Source: Halomarina pelagica (lineage in GTDB: Archaea > Halobacteriota > Halobacteria > Halobacteriales > Haloarculaceae). From it: a stretch of DNA of 64,000 nucleotides. How positions within the stretch are numbered: the stretch's first letter is position 1; the number at the start of each line of letters is the position of its first letter. Below the pieces are notes generated by a model. It was given only the letters and a program-made list of their open reading frames with translations, was not told the DNA's origin and did not search any database. Made by a program: the position numbers and the translations under genes. The DNA lies in the NCBI RefSeq assembly GCF_024228315.1, contig NZ_CP100456.1:1-64000 (forward strand). The letters run 5' to 3'. Positions 30,352 to 42,034 of this stretch are shown one piece after another.

Positions 30352-31197
30352 ATGAACGTCCCTGGCGAAGTCGCTCGACTACGGCGTCCGGAGTACACGG
30401 GGGAGAATCGCTGCGTCCCGTGTACGGTGCTGAACGTGCTCGTCGCCGGCGTGCTTGCCGCGATCATCGGACTCGTGAGCCACCCTGGATTCGGACTTGT
30501 CGCCTTCAGCGTCTCCGCGCTCGTCATCTACCTGCGCGGGTACCTCGTACCGGGGACGCCGACGCTCACACGGCGCTACTTCCCGCCGTGGGTGCTCCGT
30601 CTGTTCGGGAAGGACCCTCTCGAGGGGAGACGCGCTGTCGACGAGCCGGCGAGAACGACGGCGGACGGGGACGTCGAAACGGAGTCTCTGTTCACTGCTG
30701 GGGTCTTGGCTGAGACGGACGCGGACGGGGTCGAACTCACGGCGACGTTCCGCGAGACGTGGAGTGAACGGATGGCGACGGTCCACGAACGGGGCGTCGA
30801 AGTGAACGACGTGCGTGTGATGTTCGACGCCGACACCGTCACTCGCCACGGGGATCGATCGTTCGTCGTCGACGGTAACGCGTCGATCAGGTGGGACTCG
30901 GTCGCCGCGCTCGTCGCGGACGTCGCCGCGACGGAAATTCTCCGGGAGTGCGTCGACTGGTCCGCGTTCGACCGGGACCGACGGCGGTCCGTCCTGCTGA
31001 GCCTACGACTGTTCCTCCGAAACTGTCCGGCCTGTGACGGCGCGCTGTCCGTGACGGAGGAACGCGTCGATCCCTGCTGTCAGAAACCCCACCTCGTCGC
31101 CGAGTCCGTCTGTCGAGACTGCGGAGCGGTGGTCGCCGACGCGGCCGCCGTGGACCGCGAAGGCGTCGCGTCCGTCCGGACGAACCTGCTCGGTTGA
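30352..31197 (+). CDS. Membrane-anchored zinc-ribbon-like protein, unknown function
   Basis: 281 aa from the ATG at 30352. Residues ~15-60 contain a C-x-x-C (NRCVPCTVLN) and a hydrophobic hairpin (VLVAGVLAAIIGLVSHPGFGLVAFSVSALVIYLRGYLV). The middle is soluble and acidic. The C-terminus has four Cys in two pairs (NCPACDG ... VCRDCGAV) plus DPCC, consistent with a zinc ribbon. No named family is recognised. It is divergent from the exchanger copy 2 and 100 bases upstream of the ferredoxin gene. Confidence 0.6.
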   Translation: MNVPGEVARLRRPEYTGENRCVPCTVLNVLVAGVLAAIIGLVSHPGFGLVAFSVSALVIYLRGYLVPGTPTLTRRYFPPWVLRLFGKDPLEGRRAVDEPARTTADGDVETESLFTAGVLAETDADGVELTATFRETWSERMATVHERGVEVNDVRVMFDADTVTRHGDRSFVVDGNASIRWDSVAALVADVAATEILRECVDWSAFDRDRRRSVLLSLRLFLRNCPACDGALSVTEERVDPCCQKPHLVAESVCRDCGAVVADAAAVDREGVASVRTNLLG

Positions 31198-31299
31198 ACG
31201 ACGGGGCGCTCGCAACCATCGACCGCCGGGAGGGGGCGCGCCGCCGAGAGCCGTCCGAGGACACCGACGACTAAGTACGACCGTGGCGATAGTCAACGT

Positions 31300-31785
31300 A
31301 TGACGTCCGATCAGCAGCTTCCGAACATCAAGGTAGGACGGGACGCCGCCCGCGACGCCGAGTGGGAGGGAGAGGAGGAGGAAACCGCCACAGTCGAGTA
31401 CCTCAACTACCGAGTACTCGAGAGGCACGGCTGGGACGTGGACGACGACGACCTCTTCGAGAAGGCGGCGGCGGCTGATCTGGACGACGTCGACTACGGA
31501 ACGCTCGAGGTCGGCGAGTATCGGTACATTCTCGACGCCGCCGAGGACGCCGGATACGCATGGCCGTTCGAGTGCCGAGCCGCCTCGTGTGCAAACTGCT
31601 GTGCCTTCCTCGTCGAGGGTGAGATCGATATGGACATGAACCTGTTTCTGACCGACGAGGAGGTCGAGGAGATGGGTCTCCGGTTAACGTGCGTAGGGAC
31701 GCCCGGCACCGAGGAGGTGAAACTCATCTACAACGTCAGGAGCCACGACTACCTTCAGACGGTCGTCGGAAAACGCGAAGTGTGA
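31300..31785 (+). CDS. 2Fe-2S ferredoxin, module copy A
   Basis: 161-aa plant-type 2Fe-2S ferredoxin with the haloarchaeal N-terminal extension ([25 protein letters not shown]). Cluster ligands are Cys92, Cys97 and Cys100 ([10 protein letters not shown]) and a fourth in RLTCVG near 136. Very acidic, cytoplasmic. It closely matches the ferredoxin at 50004-50495, including EYLNYR, DDDxLFEKAA and [10 protein letters not shown]-type segments. Likely electron acceptor for the AOR at 38023 and perhaps for other oxidation steps of the module. Transcribed alone, convergent with the coiled-coil gene. Confidence 0.9.
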   Translation: MTSDQQLPNIKVGRDAARDAEWEGEEEETATVEYLNYRVLERHGWDVDDDDLFEKAAAADLDDVDYGTLEVGEYRYILDAAEDAGYAWPFECRAASCANCCAFLVEGEIDMDMNLFLTDEEVEEMGLRLTCVGTPGTEEVKLIYNVRSHDYLQTVVGKREV

Positions 31786-31795
31786 TCCGAGGACG

Positions 31796-32260
31796 TCAGG
31801 ACGACCGTTCGATGGCCTCCTCGAGGCGTTCGTCGGGGGTCATGTTCATTACTAGCTGGTCCTCCTGGTAGCGCTGAGCGTGCGTAAGATCGAGGTCCTC
31901 TCCGTCGAGGGCGTCGAGGATCGCCGCGAGCAACAGCGCGTGCGTGTCGAGCCGATCCTCGAGTTCGTTGATGTTGTTGAACGCCTTCTCGGCGAACCCC
32001 GTGAGCGAGTCGGAGAACTCGGAGAGGCTCTCCTGACTCTGTTTGATCTTGCGCTCGTTCAGGCTGATCCGCGTGAAGTTGTCGACCTCCTCCAGCGTCC
32101 GTTCGAGGTCCGCGATCTCTTGCTCAAGCGACGCGACGCGCTCGTCGATGAGTCGCCTGATCAGGTCCTCCATCGTGACTTCGGCCTCCGATTCGGAGTC
32201 AGCGATGGACGCGTCGGCCGGCGCTTCCGGTGTGCGTCTCTGAGGCATCGGCGTCGTCAT
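31796..32260 (-). CDS. Coiled-coil protein, unknown function
   Basis: 154 aa from the ATG at 32260. Residues ~28-110 have strong heptad character (MEDLIRRLIDERVASLEQEIADLERTLEEVDNFTRISLNERKIKQSQES ... INELEDRLDTHALLLAAILDAL), so it is expected to form a helical oligomer. No enzymatic or DNA-binding motif is seen. It follows the quinoprotein gene by about 100 bases on the same strand and is probably in its operon. A homologous gene is not visible beside copy B, so it may be a variable accessory. Confidence 0.65.
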   Translation of the reverse strand: MTTPMPQRRTPEAPADASIADSESEAEVTMEDLIRRLIDERVASLEQEIADLERTLEEVDNFTRISLNERKIKQSQESLSEFSDSLTGFAEKAFNNINELEDRLDTHALLLAAILDALDGEDLDLTHAQRYQEDQLVMNMTPDERLEEAIERSS

Positions 32261-32363
32261 GTGGTGACACGCAGCACGGATGGACAAATAGTTTTGGGTC
32301 GAAGCGACGAACGTACTGGCATTAGACAGTTATCCCGTCGAAAAAACGCGTGGGAGACCTCCG

Positions 32364-34076
32364 TTACGCCGCCATCGAGAAGATGAGGAGTCTATCGTCG
32401 CGCTTCCCCCGGCGGAGCCAGCCGCTACCTCCGACCTGGATGGCGATGTACTGCTTCTCGGTGCCGGGGTCGTACCAGCTCATGGGACTGGCAGAGAGCG
32501 GCGTGTCGCCGCAGTCGAACTCCCAGACGCGCTCGCCCGTCTCTCCGTCGTAGGCGATAAGGTTGCCGTTCTGCGTGCCGGCGAACACGAGGCCAGTCGC
32601 GGTCGCCATCGAACCACCCCAGAGGTAGGTGTCGCTGTCGATCCAGTCGCGCCAGACGCGCTCGCCGGTCGCCGGATCGAGCGCGACGATGGAGGCGATG
32701 TGGCCGTTGTACTCGTCGGGCATCGCCTCGGTCTCGTCCTCGAGGATACCGCCCCAGTACTTCTTGCCCTCCTCGAACTCCTCGAACCGCCACCACGCCT
32801 CCTGGGCGTTGTTGTGCATCTTGTAGTAGATGAGGCCGGTCTCGGGGCTGTAGGCCGGGGGCTGCCAGTCGTTGCCGCCCATCCCGCCGGGCATGAACGT
32901 CCCACGCCTGCCCTCGTCGATGTGCGGGATCATCCGGAACATGTTGAGCTGCTGGACGCCCGGTTCGCTCCGTTCGATGAGTTCGCCGGTCTCGGCGTCG
33001 ACCGTGTACGCCCAGCCCGTCTTCCCGGCGTCGACGACGACGTCCTTGGTCTGGTTGCGGTGGGCGATCTCGAGGTCCTTGATGAACACGCGGGGGCAGG
33101 CCGAGTCGTAGTCCCAGACGTCGTGGGGCGACTCCTGGTGGAACCAGAGGCGTTCGCCGGTTTCCGCGTCGAGACACAGCGTACCGCAGGTGTTGCGGTT
33201 CGGTCCCGGTCGGACCGACCCGTCGAAGTCGGGACCGGGGTTCCCGACCGGCAGGTACAGCCGATTTCGCTCCTCGTCTAGCGTGGCCGTCATCCAGTTG
33301 GTTCCGGCCGCCTGGTTGATGCTATCGCCGACCCACTCCCCCTCCGGACAGGTGTGGGTGAACCACTTCTGCTCGCCCGTCTCGGTGTCGAGCGCCGTGT
33401 GGAACCCGCGGACGCCGTACTCGCCGCCGGCGCTCCCCGTGTAGAGCGTCCCGTCGTGGACGATGGGTGCCCACGTCGCGGAGTAGCCCCGCTCGTGGTC
33501 AGCAGTGCTCGTGTACCACACCTCCTCCCCGGTGTAGCGGTCGAGCGCGATGACCCCCGAATCGAGGGTGCACATGAAGATCTTGTCGCCGTAGACGGCG
33601 ACGCCACGATTGTTGTCGTCGCAGCAGAGCACGACGTCCGACGGTACGGCGTACGTGTAGCTCCAGAGGACGTCGCCCTCGCGCGGGTCGATGGCCTTCA
33701 CGTGGTTCGGCCCGTTCGACTGATACATCACCGGCGGATCGCCGGGGACTACCAACGGCGTCCCCTCCATGCTCGACCCGGAGCCGACCCGCATCTCGTG
33801 TTCCAGTTCGAGATCGTCGATGTTCTCGGGTGTGATGACGTCGGCGGTCGTGTAGCGGTGCTGTTCGTAGTTCCCCCCGTACATCAACCAGCACTCCGCG
33901 TTCTCACCGGAGTTGCTCAACATCTCCTGCGTGACGTCCTTCTCGGGAATGCGGTCGATGTCGTGCTGGTGGGTGACCGACTTCTCGGGTGCGCCGAGCA
34001 CCCGGTAGCCGTTGTCTGTCTCTCGAACGACGGTGTCCTGTGCGGCCTGAACGGCCCTGTCTTCCTCTATTGACAT
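32364..34076 (-). CDS. PQQ-type quinoprotein alcohol dehydrogenase, module copy A
   Basis: 570-aa eight-bladed propeller related to PQQ methanol/ethanol dehydrogenases. The adjacent Cys pair 151-152 (VLCCDDNNRG) matches the vicinal disulfide above PQQ. Glu219 (GGEYGVRG), Asn279 (VGNPGPDFDG) and Asp322 (HDVWDYDSA) match the metal ligands and catalytic base. The further Asp324, giving Asp-Tyr-Asp, is the signature of lanthanide-dependent XoxF/PedH enzymes. The N-terminus has no hydrophobic or twin-Arg leader, although relatives are periplasmic. It starts 6 bases after protein X (35000-34083) and is clearly co-transcribed with it. Expected reaction: alcohol to aldehyde. No PQQ biosynthesis genes are in the window. 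Confidence 0.87.
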   Translation of the reverse strand: MSIEEDRAVQAAQDTVVRETDNGYRVLGAPEKSVTHQHDIDRIPEKDVTQEMLSNSGENAECWLMYGGNYEQHRYTTADVITPENIDDLELEHEMRVGSGSSMEGTPLVVPGDPPVMYQSNGPNHVKAIDPREGDVLWSYTYAVPSDVVLCCDDNNRGVAVYGDKIFMCTLDSGVIALDRYTGEEVWYTSTADHERGYSATWAPIVHDGTLYTGSAGGEYGVRGFHTALDTETGEQKWFTHTCPEGEWVGDSINQAAGTNWMTATLDEERNRLYLPVGNPGPDFDGSVRPGPNRNTCGTLCLDAETGERLWFHQESPHDVWDYDSACPRVFIKDLEIAHRNQTKDVVVDAGKTGWAYTVDAETGELIERSEPGVQQLNMFRMIPHIDEGRRGTFMPGGMGGNDWQPPAYSPETGLIYYKMHNNAQEAWWRFEEFEEGKKYWGGILEDETEAMPDEYNGHIASIVALDPATGERVWRDWIDSDTYLWGGSMATATGLVFAGTQNGNLIAYDGETGERVWEFDCGDTPLSASPMSWYDPGTEKQYIAIQVGGSGWLRRGKRDDRLLIFSMAA

Positions 34077-34082
34077 TCTCGA

Positions 34083-37393
<3,311 letters not shown>

Positions 37394-37484
37394 GCCCCTC
37401 GCGGGATCCCCCTCTTCGCGCTTCTCGACTGCCACGTCCACCACGCGAACGGCGGTCACGACGAACGTGCCCGGCGGACCGGCG

Positions 37485-37910
37485 TCACTCCTCCACGACG
37501 TCGTGGGTGAGCAGCGTCCGGTCGACCGTCTGCGGGTCGTAGGTGACGACTTCGAGCAAATTGCCGTCGGGATCGAGAAAGTAGAACCCCTCGAAGTCGC
37601 CCCAGTCGTAGGGACCCTGGTTGGGGAACTGCCCGTCGAGTTCCGCGATCAGCGCCTCGTACGCCGTGCGATCGGTCTCGAACGCGACGTGCGCCTTGTC
37701 GAGGGGGTGATCGAGGTCCGCCTCTTTCCAGTTTGCCGCACGGCCCGTCGCCGCCAGCGTCACGACGGTGTCGCCGGCCCGGAACATCGCGTGCTCGCCC
37801 CGGAAGTCCTCCGGCGGCCGGAGCAGTTCGAGGTCGAGCACGTCGCGGTAGAACCGAAAACACGCTTCGAGGTCGTCGACGTCGACGTTGATGTGATCGA
37901 CGGCGTCCAT
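37485..37910 (-). CDS. VOC (glyoxalase/dioxygenase) superfamily protein
   Basis: 141-aa metal-binding VOC-fold protein with two beta-alpha-beta-beta-beta modules. The candidate metal ligands are His6 (DAVDHINVDV), His in LDKAHVAFET (~75) and Glu in GNLLEVVTYD (~120), in the typical strand positions. Functions in the family include glyoxalase I, extradiol dioxygenase and fosfomycin-type resistance; no exact one can be assigned. The start is the ATG at 37910. It converges with the CDC48-type gene and is divergent from the AOR gene. Confidence 0.85.
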   Translation of the reverse strand: MDAVDHINVDVDDLEACFRFYRDVLDLELLRPPEDFRGEHAMFRAGDTVVTLAATGRAANWKEADLDHPLDKAHVAFETDRTAYEALIAELDGQFPNQGPYDWGDFEGFYFLDPDGNLLEVVTYDPQTVDRTLLTHDVVEE

Positions 37911-38022
37911 GCGGAGAGGCCTGCGCGTCGACGTAAAGAACTTTTGCCGGGAGAGAGAAACCGATCCGCGATGGTGAATATCTAGCACCGTTTTATGCGC
38001 TGGCAGTCGCTCTCTCGAACCG

Positions 38023-39684
38023 ATGCTACACGCCCGGGGGCGACTACTGACCGTGGACGTGGGAGCGAGGACGACCGAGGAGACAGCGATCGACGAGGTG
38101 CTCGCGTCGTACGTCGGGGGCCGCGGCGTCGGGACGAAACTCGCGCACGACCGCATCCCGTTCGACGCCGATCCCTTCGGTTCCGAGAACCGACTGTTTT
38201 TCGCGACGGGACCGATGCAGGCGTCGAACATGAGTTTCACGGGGCGGATGTCCTGTACGGGCGTCTCGCCGCTGACCGACGGCCTGCTCTCCTCGAACGC
38301 CGGCGGGTTCCTCTCGCGGAACTTTCTGGCGACGGGCTACGCGGTTGTGGAGGTTGCGGGCGCGAGCGATGAACTCGTGGGGATCCACGTCGCCGACGAG
38401 GGGGTGAAATTCGAGTCGGTACCCGAGTTGGCCGGGGGAGTCGTCCCGGACGTCACGGCGCACGTCGCGGAGACGCGCGACCTCGGCCCCGAGCACGTCG
38501 CCTGCATCGGTCCGGCCGGCGAGAATCACGTGCGGTTCGCTTCGATCATGACGAGCAAGTCGCGGGCGTTCGGCCGCGGCGGTCTCGGGGCCGTCCTCGG
38601 TGCGAAGAACGTGAAGTTCATCACTTTCGACGGGAGCGTCGAACGCGCGCTCGATCCCCACTCCGTCGCCACGGAAATACACCGGGAGGCCGCCGCCTCC
38701 GACAGCGTCATGAAGCGGCAGGGGACGGCGGGGCTGACGACGTACGCCGATCAGGTGGGGGCGCTCCCGACGCGGTACTTCTCGGAACTCTCGTTCGAGG
38801 GAGTCGAGGGCATCAGCGGGGATCGGGTGGCGGAGAAGAAGTATAGGAAGGGCACCTGTTCTGCGTGCGCGTTCGCGTGCAAACTCCCGACGTGCGACGA
38901 GGCGAGCGGCCTCGAGACGGAGGGACCCGAGTACGAGACGGTGATGGCCTTCGGCTCGAACGCCGGGATCGACGACGTGACCGCCGTCATGCGGTCGAAC
39001 GAACTGTGCGATCGGCTCGGTATGGACACCATCTCCTGTGGGGACGTCGTGTCCGCGTACCTCGCAAGCGAGGACGCGTTCGGGGACGCCGACCTGATCC
39101 ACGCCCTCGTCGAGGACATCGCCTACCGGGAGGGCGTCGGCGACCTGCTCGCGGAGGGGATCGACCGCGTTCACGGGGAACTGGGCGTCGAGAACTGGTC
39201 CGTGAAGGGTATGGAGTTCGCCGCCCACGACGGTCGAACGCTAAACGGCCAGGGCCTCTCGTTCGCCACCGCGAACCGCGGGGCGGATCACCTCTACGGG
39301 AGCATGTACGTCTACGAGTACCCGCTCGTCTCCCCCGAGGCGGCCCTCGACCGGGAGGGCCTCGACGGTAAGCCCGAACGACTCGTGGAGAGAGAGAACC
39401 ACAACGCGGTGCTCGATTCGGGCATCGTCTGCCGCTTCTCGCGCGACGTGGTGGCCGACGAGCGCCTCGAAACCCTACTCGATGCCGATTACGGGGAGTT
39501 GCTCGCGCTCGGTGCACGGATCGTCGACCTGGAACGTCACTTCAACAACCGGCGCGGGTTCGACCGCGCGGACGACGCGCTCCCCTACGACCTGCCGGGC
39601 TTCGAGGCGGCGCTCGACGCCTACTACAAGGCCCGGGGATGGAACGCGGACGGGACAGTTCCGTCCGAACGGATCGAGGAGTGA
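38023..39684 (+). CDS. aor: Aldehyde ferredoxin oxidoreductase, module copy A
   Basis: 553-aa tungsten-pterin enzyme oxidising aldehydes to carboxylates with ferredoxin as acceptor. The N-terminal AOR domain has GGRGVGTKL and SFTGRMSCTGVSPLTDGLLSSNAGGFLSRN, and the pterin-contact segments (GPAGENHVRFASIM, SRAFGRGGLGAVLGAKNVK) are present. Cys279, Cys282 and Cys286 (CSACAFACK) and a fourth Cys in SGIVCRFSR bind the 4Fe-4S cluster. It is about 90 residues shorter than copy B, with a shorter C-terminal end. Cytoplasmic. A TATA-like tttta sits about 25-30 bases upstream of the ATG. Confidence 0.92.
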   Translation: MLHARGRLLTVDVGARTTEETAIDEVLASYVGGRGVGTKLAHDRIPFDADPFGSENRLFFATGPMQASNMSFTGRMSCTGVSPLTDGLLSSNAGGFLSRNFLATGYAVVEVAGASDELVGIHVADEGVKFESVPELAGGVVPDVTAHVAETRDLGPEHVACIGPAGENHVRFASIMTSKSRAFGRGGLGAVLGAKNVKFITFDGSVERALDPHSVATEIHREAAASDSVMKRQGTAGLTTYADQVGALPTRYFSELSFEGVEGISGDRVAEKKYRKGTCSACAFACKLPTCDEASGLETEGPEYETVMAFGSNAGIDDVTAVMRSNELCDRLGMDTISCGDVVSAYLASEDAFGDADLIHALVEDIAYREGVGDLLAEGIDRVHGELGVENWSVKGMEFAAHDGRTLNGQGLSFATANRGADHLYGSMYVYEYPLVSPEAALDREGLDGKPERLVERENHNAVLDSGIVCRFSRDVVADERLETLLDADYGELLALGARIVDLERHFNNRRGFDRADDALPYDLPGFEAALDAYYKARGWNADGTVPSERIEE

Positions 39685-39720
39685 CGGCCGTCAGCCGTTC
39701 GGTCCCGCGGGCGGCGTCCG

Positions 39721-40068
39721 TCACGGGCGCTTCGTCGCCCACCGCGGCTCGTCGCGCGGCGGGCTAAGCACGCCGACACCGACAGCCGGTTCGTTGCCCC
39801 GGTTCTCCGCCCCGTGTAGCTCGTCGCTCGAAAACGCATACGAATCCCCCGGTTCGAGGAGGTGCTCCCCGTCCTCGAGGACGGTCGTCAGTGTCCCGCT
39901 GATGACGAAGCCGATCTGCTCGTTGTGATGGCGGTGTGCCGGGAGCGTCGCACCCGGTTCGACCTGCCAGAACTTCATCGACGCTCGGTCACCCGCCGCG
40001 AGGTCGGCCAGATAGACCCCGTCGGCGACCTCGTGCGGTTCCCGGTCGTTCTTGCTAACGTAGTCCAT
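39721..40068 (-). CDS. Single-domain cupin protein
   Basis: 115-aa cupin. Metal-ligand pattern H-x-H-x-x-x-x-x-x-G in PAHRHHNEQIGFVISGTL and the second-motif PGDSYAFSSDELHG give a complete beta-barrel site. Cupins of this size act as small-molecule binders, isomerases or dioxygenases, or stabilise ligands for neighbouring enzymes. It is divergent from the three-gene substrate-binding cluster across a strongly palindromic 86-base gap, which suggests shared control. Substrate unknown. Confidence 0.85.
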   Translation of the reverse strand: MDYVSKNDREPHEVADGVYLADLAAGDRASMKFWQVEPGATLPAHRHHNEQIGFVISGTLTTVLEDGEHLLEPGDSYAFSSDELHGAENRGNEPAVGVGVLSPPRDEPRWATKRP

Positions 40069-40105
40069 GGCGCTACCCGTCGTGAGCCTATCAGCGACTG
40101 CTTAT

Positions 40106-40124
40106 AAATAATCTTGCATTATTT
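40106..40124. promoter_or_regulatory. AT-rich palindrome between cupin and PBP operon
   Basis: AAATAATCTTGCATTATTT has perfect 7-base arms around CTTGC and lies midway between the divergent starts at 40068 and 40155. It overlaps TATA-like sequence for both directions, so it could be an operator controlling both genes or simply paired promoters. Confidence 0.45.
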
Positions 40125-40154
40125 TTATGTAGTTATGATTTTACCCTACTAGTC

Positions 40155-41051
40155 ATGCCAGACAATGGCAAACTCCGTCTGTTCCACCTTCCGTTCTCGT
40201 TCATGCTCCCCCAGCACGTGGCGGGCGATCGAGGGTACTTCGCGGACGAGGGGATCGAGGTCGAGATCGTCGAGCGCGATCGCGAGAGCGTTGATTGGAA
40301 GTACATCCCGGCGGAGGAGACGCTAACGGGCGACTACGACATGGATCTCTATCCGATCTGTAAGTGGGAGTCGCTCAAGCGGACGTGGGACATGGATGAC
40401 GGTCGAGTCGTCGGCGCGGGTACGTTCGCCGACCAGCCGTACACGGTCTACGTCCGACCCGAGAGCGACGTCGAGGAGCCGTCCGACCTCGCGGGCGTGC
40501 CGGTGGGCGTGAACCGTCGGACCGGTCAGGAGTACACCGTCATCCGAGCGCTCGAGGAACACGTTCCCCCCGAGGCGGTCATACTCGAACACCACGGAAT
40601 GCCGACTGATCGGTTGCGAGCGCTCCGCGACGGCGAGGTCAAGGCGGTCTCCCTGCTCGAACCGCAGAGCACGCTGGCCGAGCACCTCGGATTCAGGGCC
40701 GTCCTCCGGTTCGAGAACCACATGGGTATCGTCGCGGCCGAGGAGGTGGACGCCGAGACGCTCGACGCGTTCATGCGAGCGTACGCCCGGGCGGTCGGGG
40801 CGATCAACGACGACCCCGACGCCTTCCGCGAGGAGTACCTCGCCATGCTCGACGCCGACGCCGACGTCGCGCCCGACTTGTTCGAGGGCGTCGATCGCGA
40901 GGCACTGCTCGCGAGCATCGAAGTGCCGACCTACGAGCCGCCCGAACCGGCCGACCGTGCGGAACTCGGGGCACACCTCGAGTGGATGAAACGCCGACAG
41001 CTCGTCGACGAGAACGCGGACATCGACGCCATCGTGGGGCCAGCGCGATGA
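40155..41051 (+). CDS. Substrate-binding-fold protein without signal peptide (PBP 1)
   Basis: 298-aa type 2 periplasmic-binding-like fold related to NMT1/THI5 proteins: LRLFHLPFSFMLPQHVAGDRGYFADEGIEVEIVE at the start, then PYTVYVRPESDVEEPSDLAGVPVGVNRRTGQEYTVI as the hinge region. No TAT motif, hydrophobic leader or lipobox is present, so it should stay in the cytoplasm. It opens a three-gene set in which each gene overlaps the next. Alternatives to transport include a ligand carrier, or an enzyme of the kind seen in PBP-fold decarboxylases such as 4,5-dihydroxyphthalate decarboxylase. Confidence 0.75.
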   Translation: MPDNGKLRLFHLPFSFMLPQHVAGDRGYFADEGIEVEIVERDRESVDWKYIPAEETLTGDYDMDLYPICKWESLKRTWDMDDGRVVGAGTFADQPYTVYVRPESDVEEPSDLAGVPVGVNRRTGQEYTVIRALEEHVPPEAVILEHHGMPTDRLRALRDGEVKAVSLLEPQSTLAEHLGFRAVLRFENHMGIVAAEEVDAETLDAFMRAYARAVGAINDDPDAFREEYLAMLDADADVAPDLFEGVDREALLASIEVPTYEPPEPADRAELGAHLEWMKRRQLVDENADIDAIVGPAR

Positions 41052-42034
41052 GCGTCGAAGACCAGCAGGCGGCGCTCGACGCCGTCCACGACAACCCGGC
41101 GGGCCTGCCGGTGATGCGCGCCCGCTTCGAGCACAACGGCAGCCCGCGGTACATGCTCTACGCGATCAAGCGTCTCGGGCTGGATCACGACCACGGATTC
41201 CACCTCGACGTGCGGCTCGTCTCCGACGAACTCGAGGGCGGCATGGAGACCGTCGAGGCCCGCCTCCAGGACGGCGACGCCGACCTCATCGACATCGACT
41301 ACATCTCGACGGCCCGCGAACGAAGCGAGGGGGCCGCCATCGTCGCGATCCACCCCTACGGCCGGACCGTCGGTGGGCTCGTCGCCCCCGACGACACCGA
41401 CATCGAGGGGCTGACCGACCTTACAGACCACCGAATCGGCGTCGTCCGCCGGCTCGACAAGAACTGGATCCTGACGCGGGCCGCCTGCCGGGAGTACCAC
41501 GGGTTCGACCCCGACATCGAGGCCACGCCGGTGGAGGCCGGGTCCAAGGTCGGCCTGACGGATCTGCTGTACGACGGCGAGGTCGACGCGATCCTCCAGT
41601 TCTGGCCCATCGTCCCCGAGATAACCGAACGCGGGCCGTACCGGGAAGTGCTGCCGATGGCCGAGTTGGTCCAGCGCCTCTCGCGCATCGACGACCGGCT
41701 CCCGATCTCGACGTTCCTGACGAGCGAGTCGTTCCTCGCGGAGCACCCAGAGACGGTGAGTAGCTTCAGGGGGGCCTACCGCGCCGTCGTCGATCGACTC
41801 GTCGACGACGACGACCTCTGGGAGGAGATCGGCGAGCGGCTGATGACCTACGACGACCCGGCGATCGTCCGCGCGGTCCGCGACGGATGGCGGGACATGG
41901 TCGTCCGGGACTGGGACGCGGAGACGATAGCGGGGATGGAGCGGCTGTTCGATCACCTGCTCGAGGTCGCCGGCGCGGACGCCCTCGGCGTCGATCGCAT
42001 CCCGGACGGTACGTTCCGGCCGGAGGCCAAGTGA
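41048..42034 (+). CDS. Substrate-binding-fold protein without signal peptide (PBP 2)
   Basis: 328-aa protein of the same broad fold, starting inside the stop of PBP 1 (ATGA). Typical segments are RYMLYAIKRLGLDHDHGFHLDVRLVSDELEGG, GDADLIDIDYISTARERSEG, and GLTDLTDHRIGVVRRLDKNWIL. No export signal. The HTEL-like lobe residues of classical transport SBPs are not recognisable. The position between two other PBP-fold genes and the absence of any permease within 13 kb argue against a conventional importer component. Confidence 0.72.
   Translation: MSVEDQQAALDAVHDNPAGLPVMRARFEHNGSPRYMLYAIKRLGLDHDHGFHLDVRLVSDELEGGMETVEARLQDGDADLIDIDYISTARERSEGAAIVAIHPYGRTVGGLVAPDDTDIEGLTDLTDHRIGVVRRLDKNWILTRAACREYHGFDPDIEATPVEAGSKVGLTDLLYDGEVDAILQFWPIVPEITERGPYREVLPMAELVQRLSRIDDRLPISTFLTSESFLAEHPETVSSFRGAYRAVVDRLVDDDDLWEEIGERLMTYDDPAIVRAVRDGWRDMVVRDWDAETIAGMERLFDHLLEVAGADALGVDRIPDGTFRPEAK

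Noticed and set aside
38044-39228. Open frame of 394 codons on the minus strand
   Set aside because: It is antisense to AOR copy A, which has clear cluster and pterin motifs.
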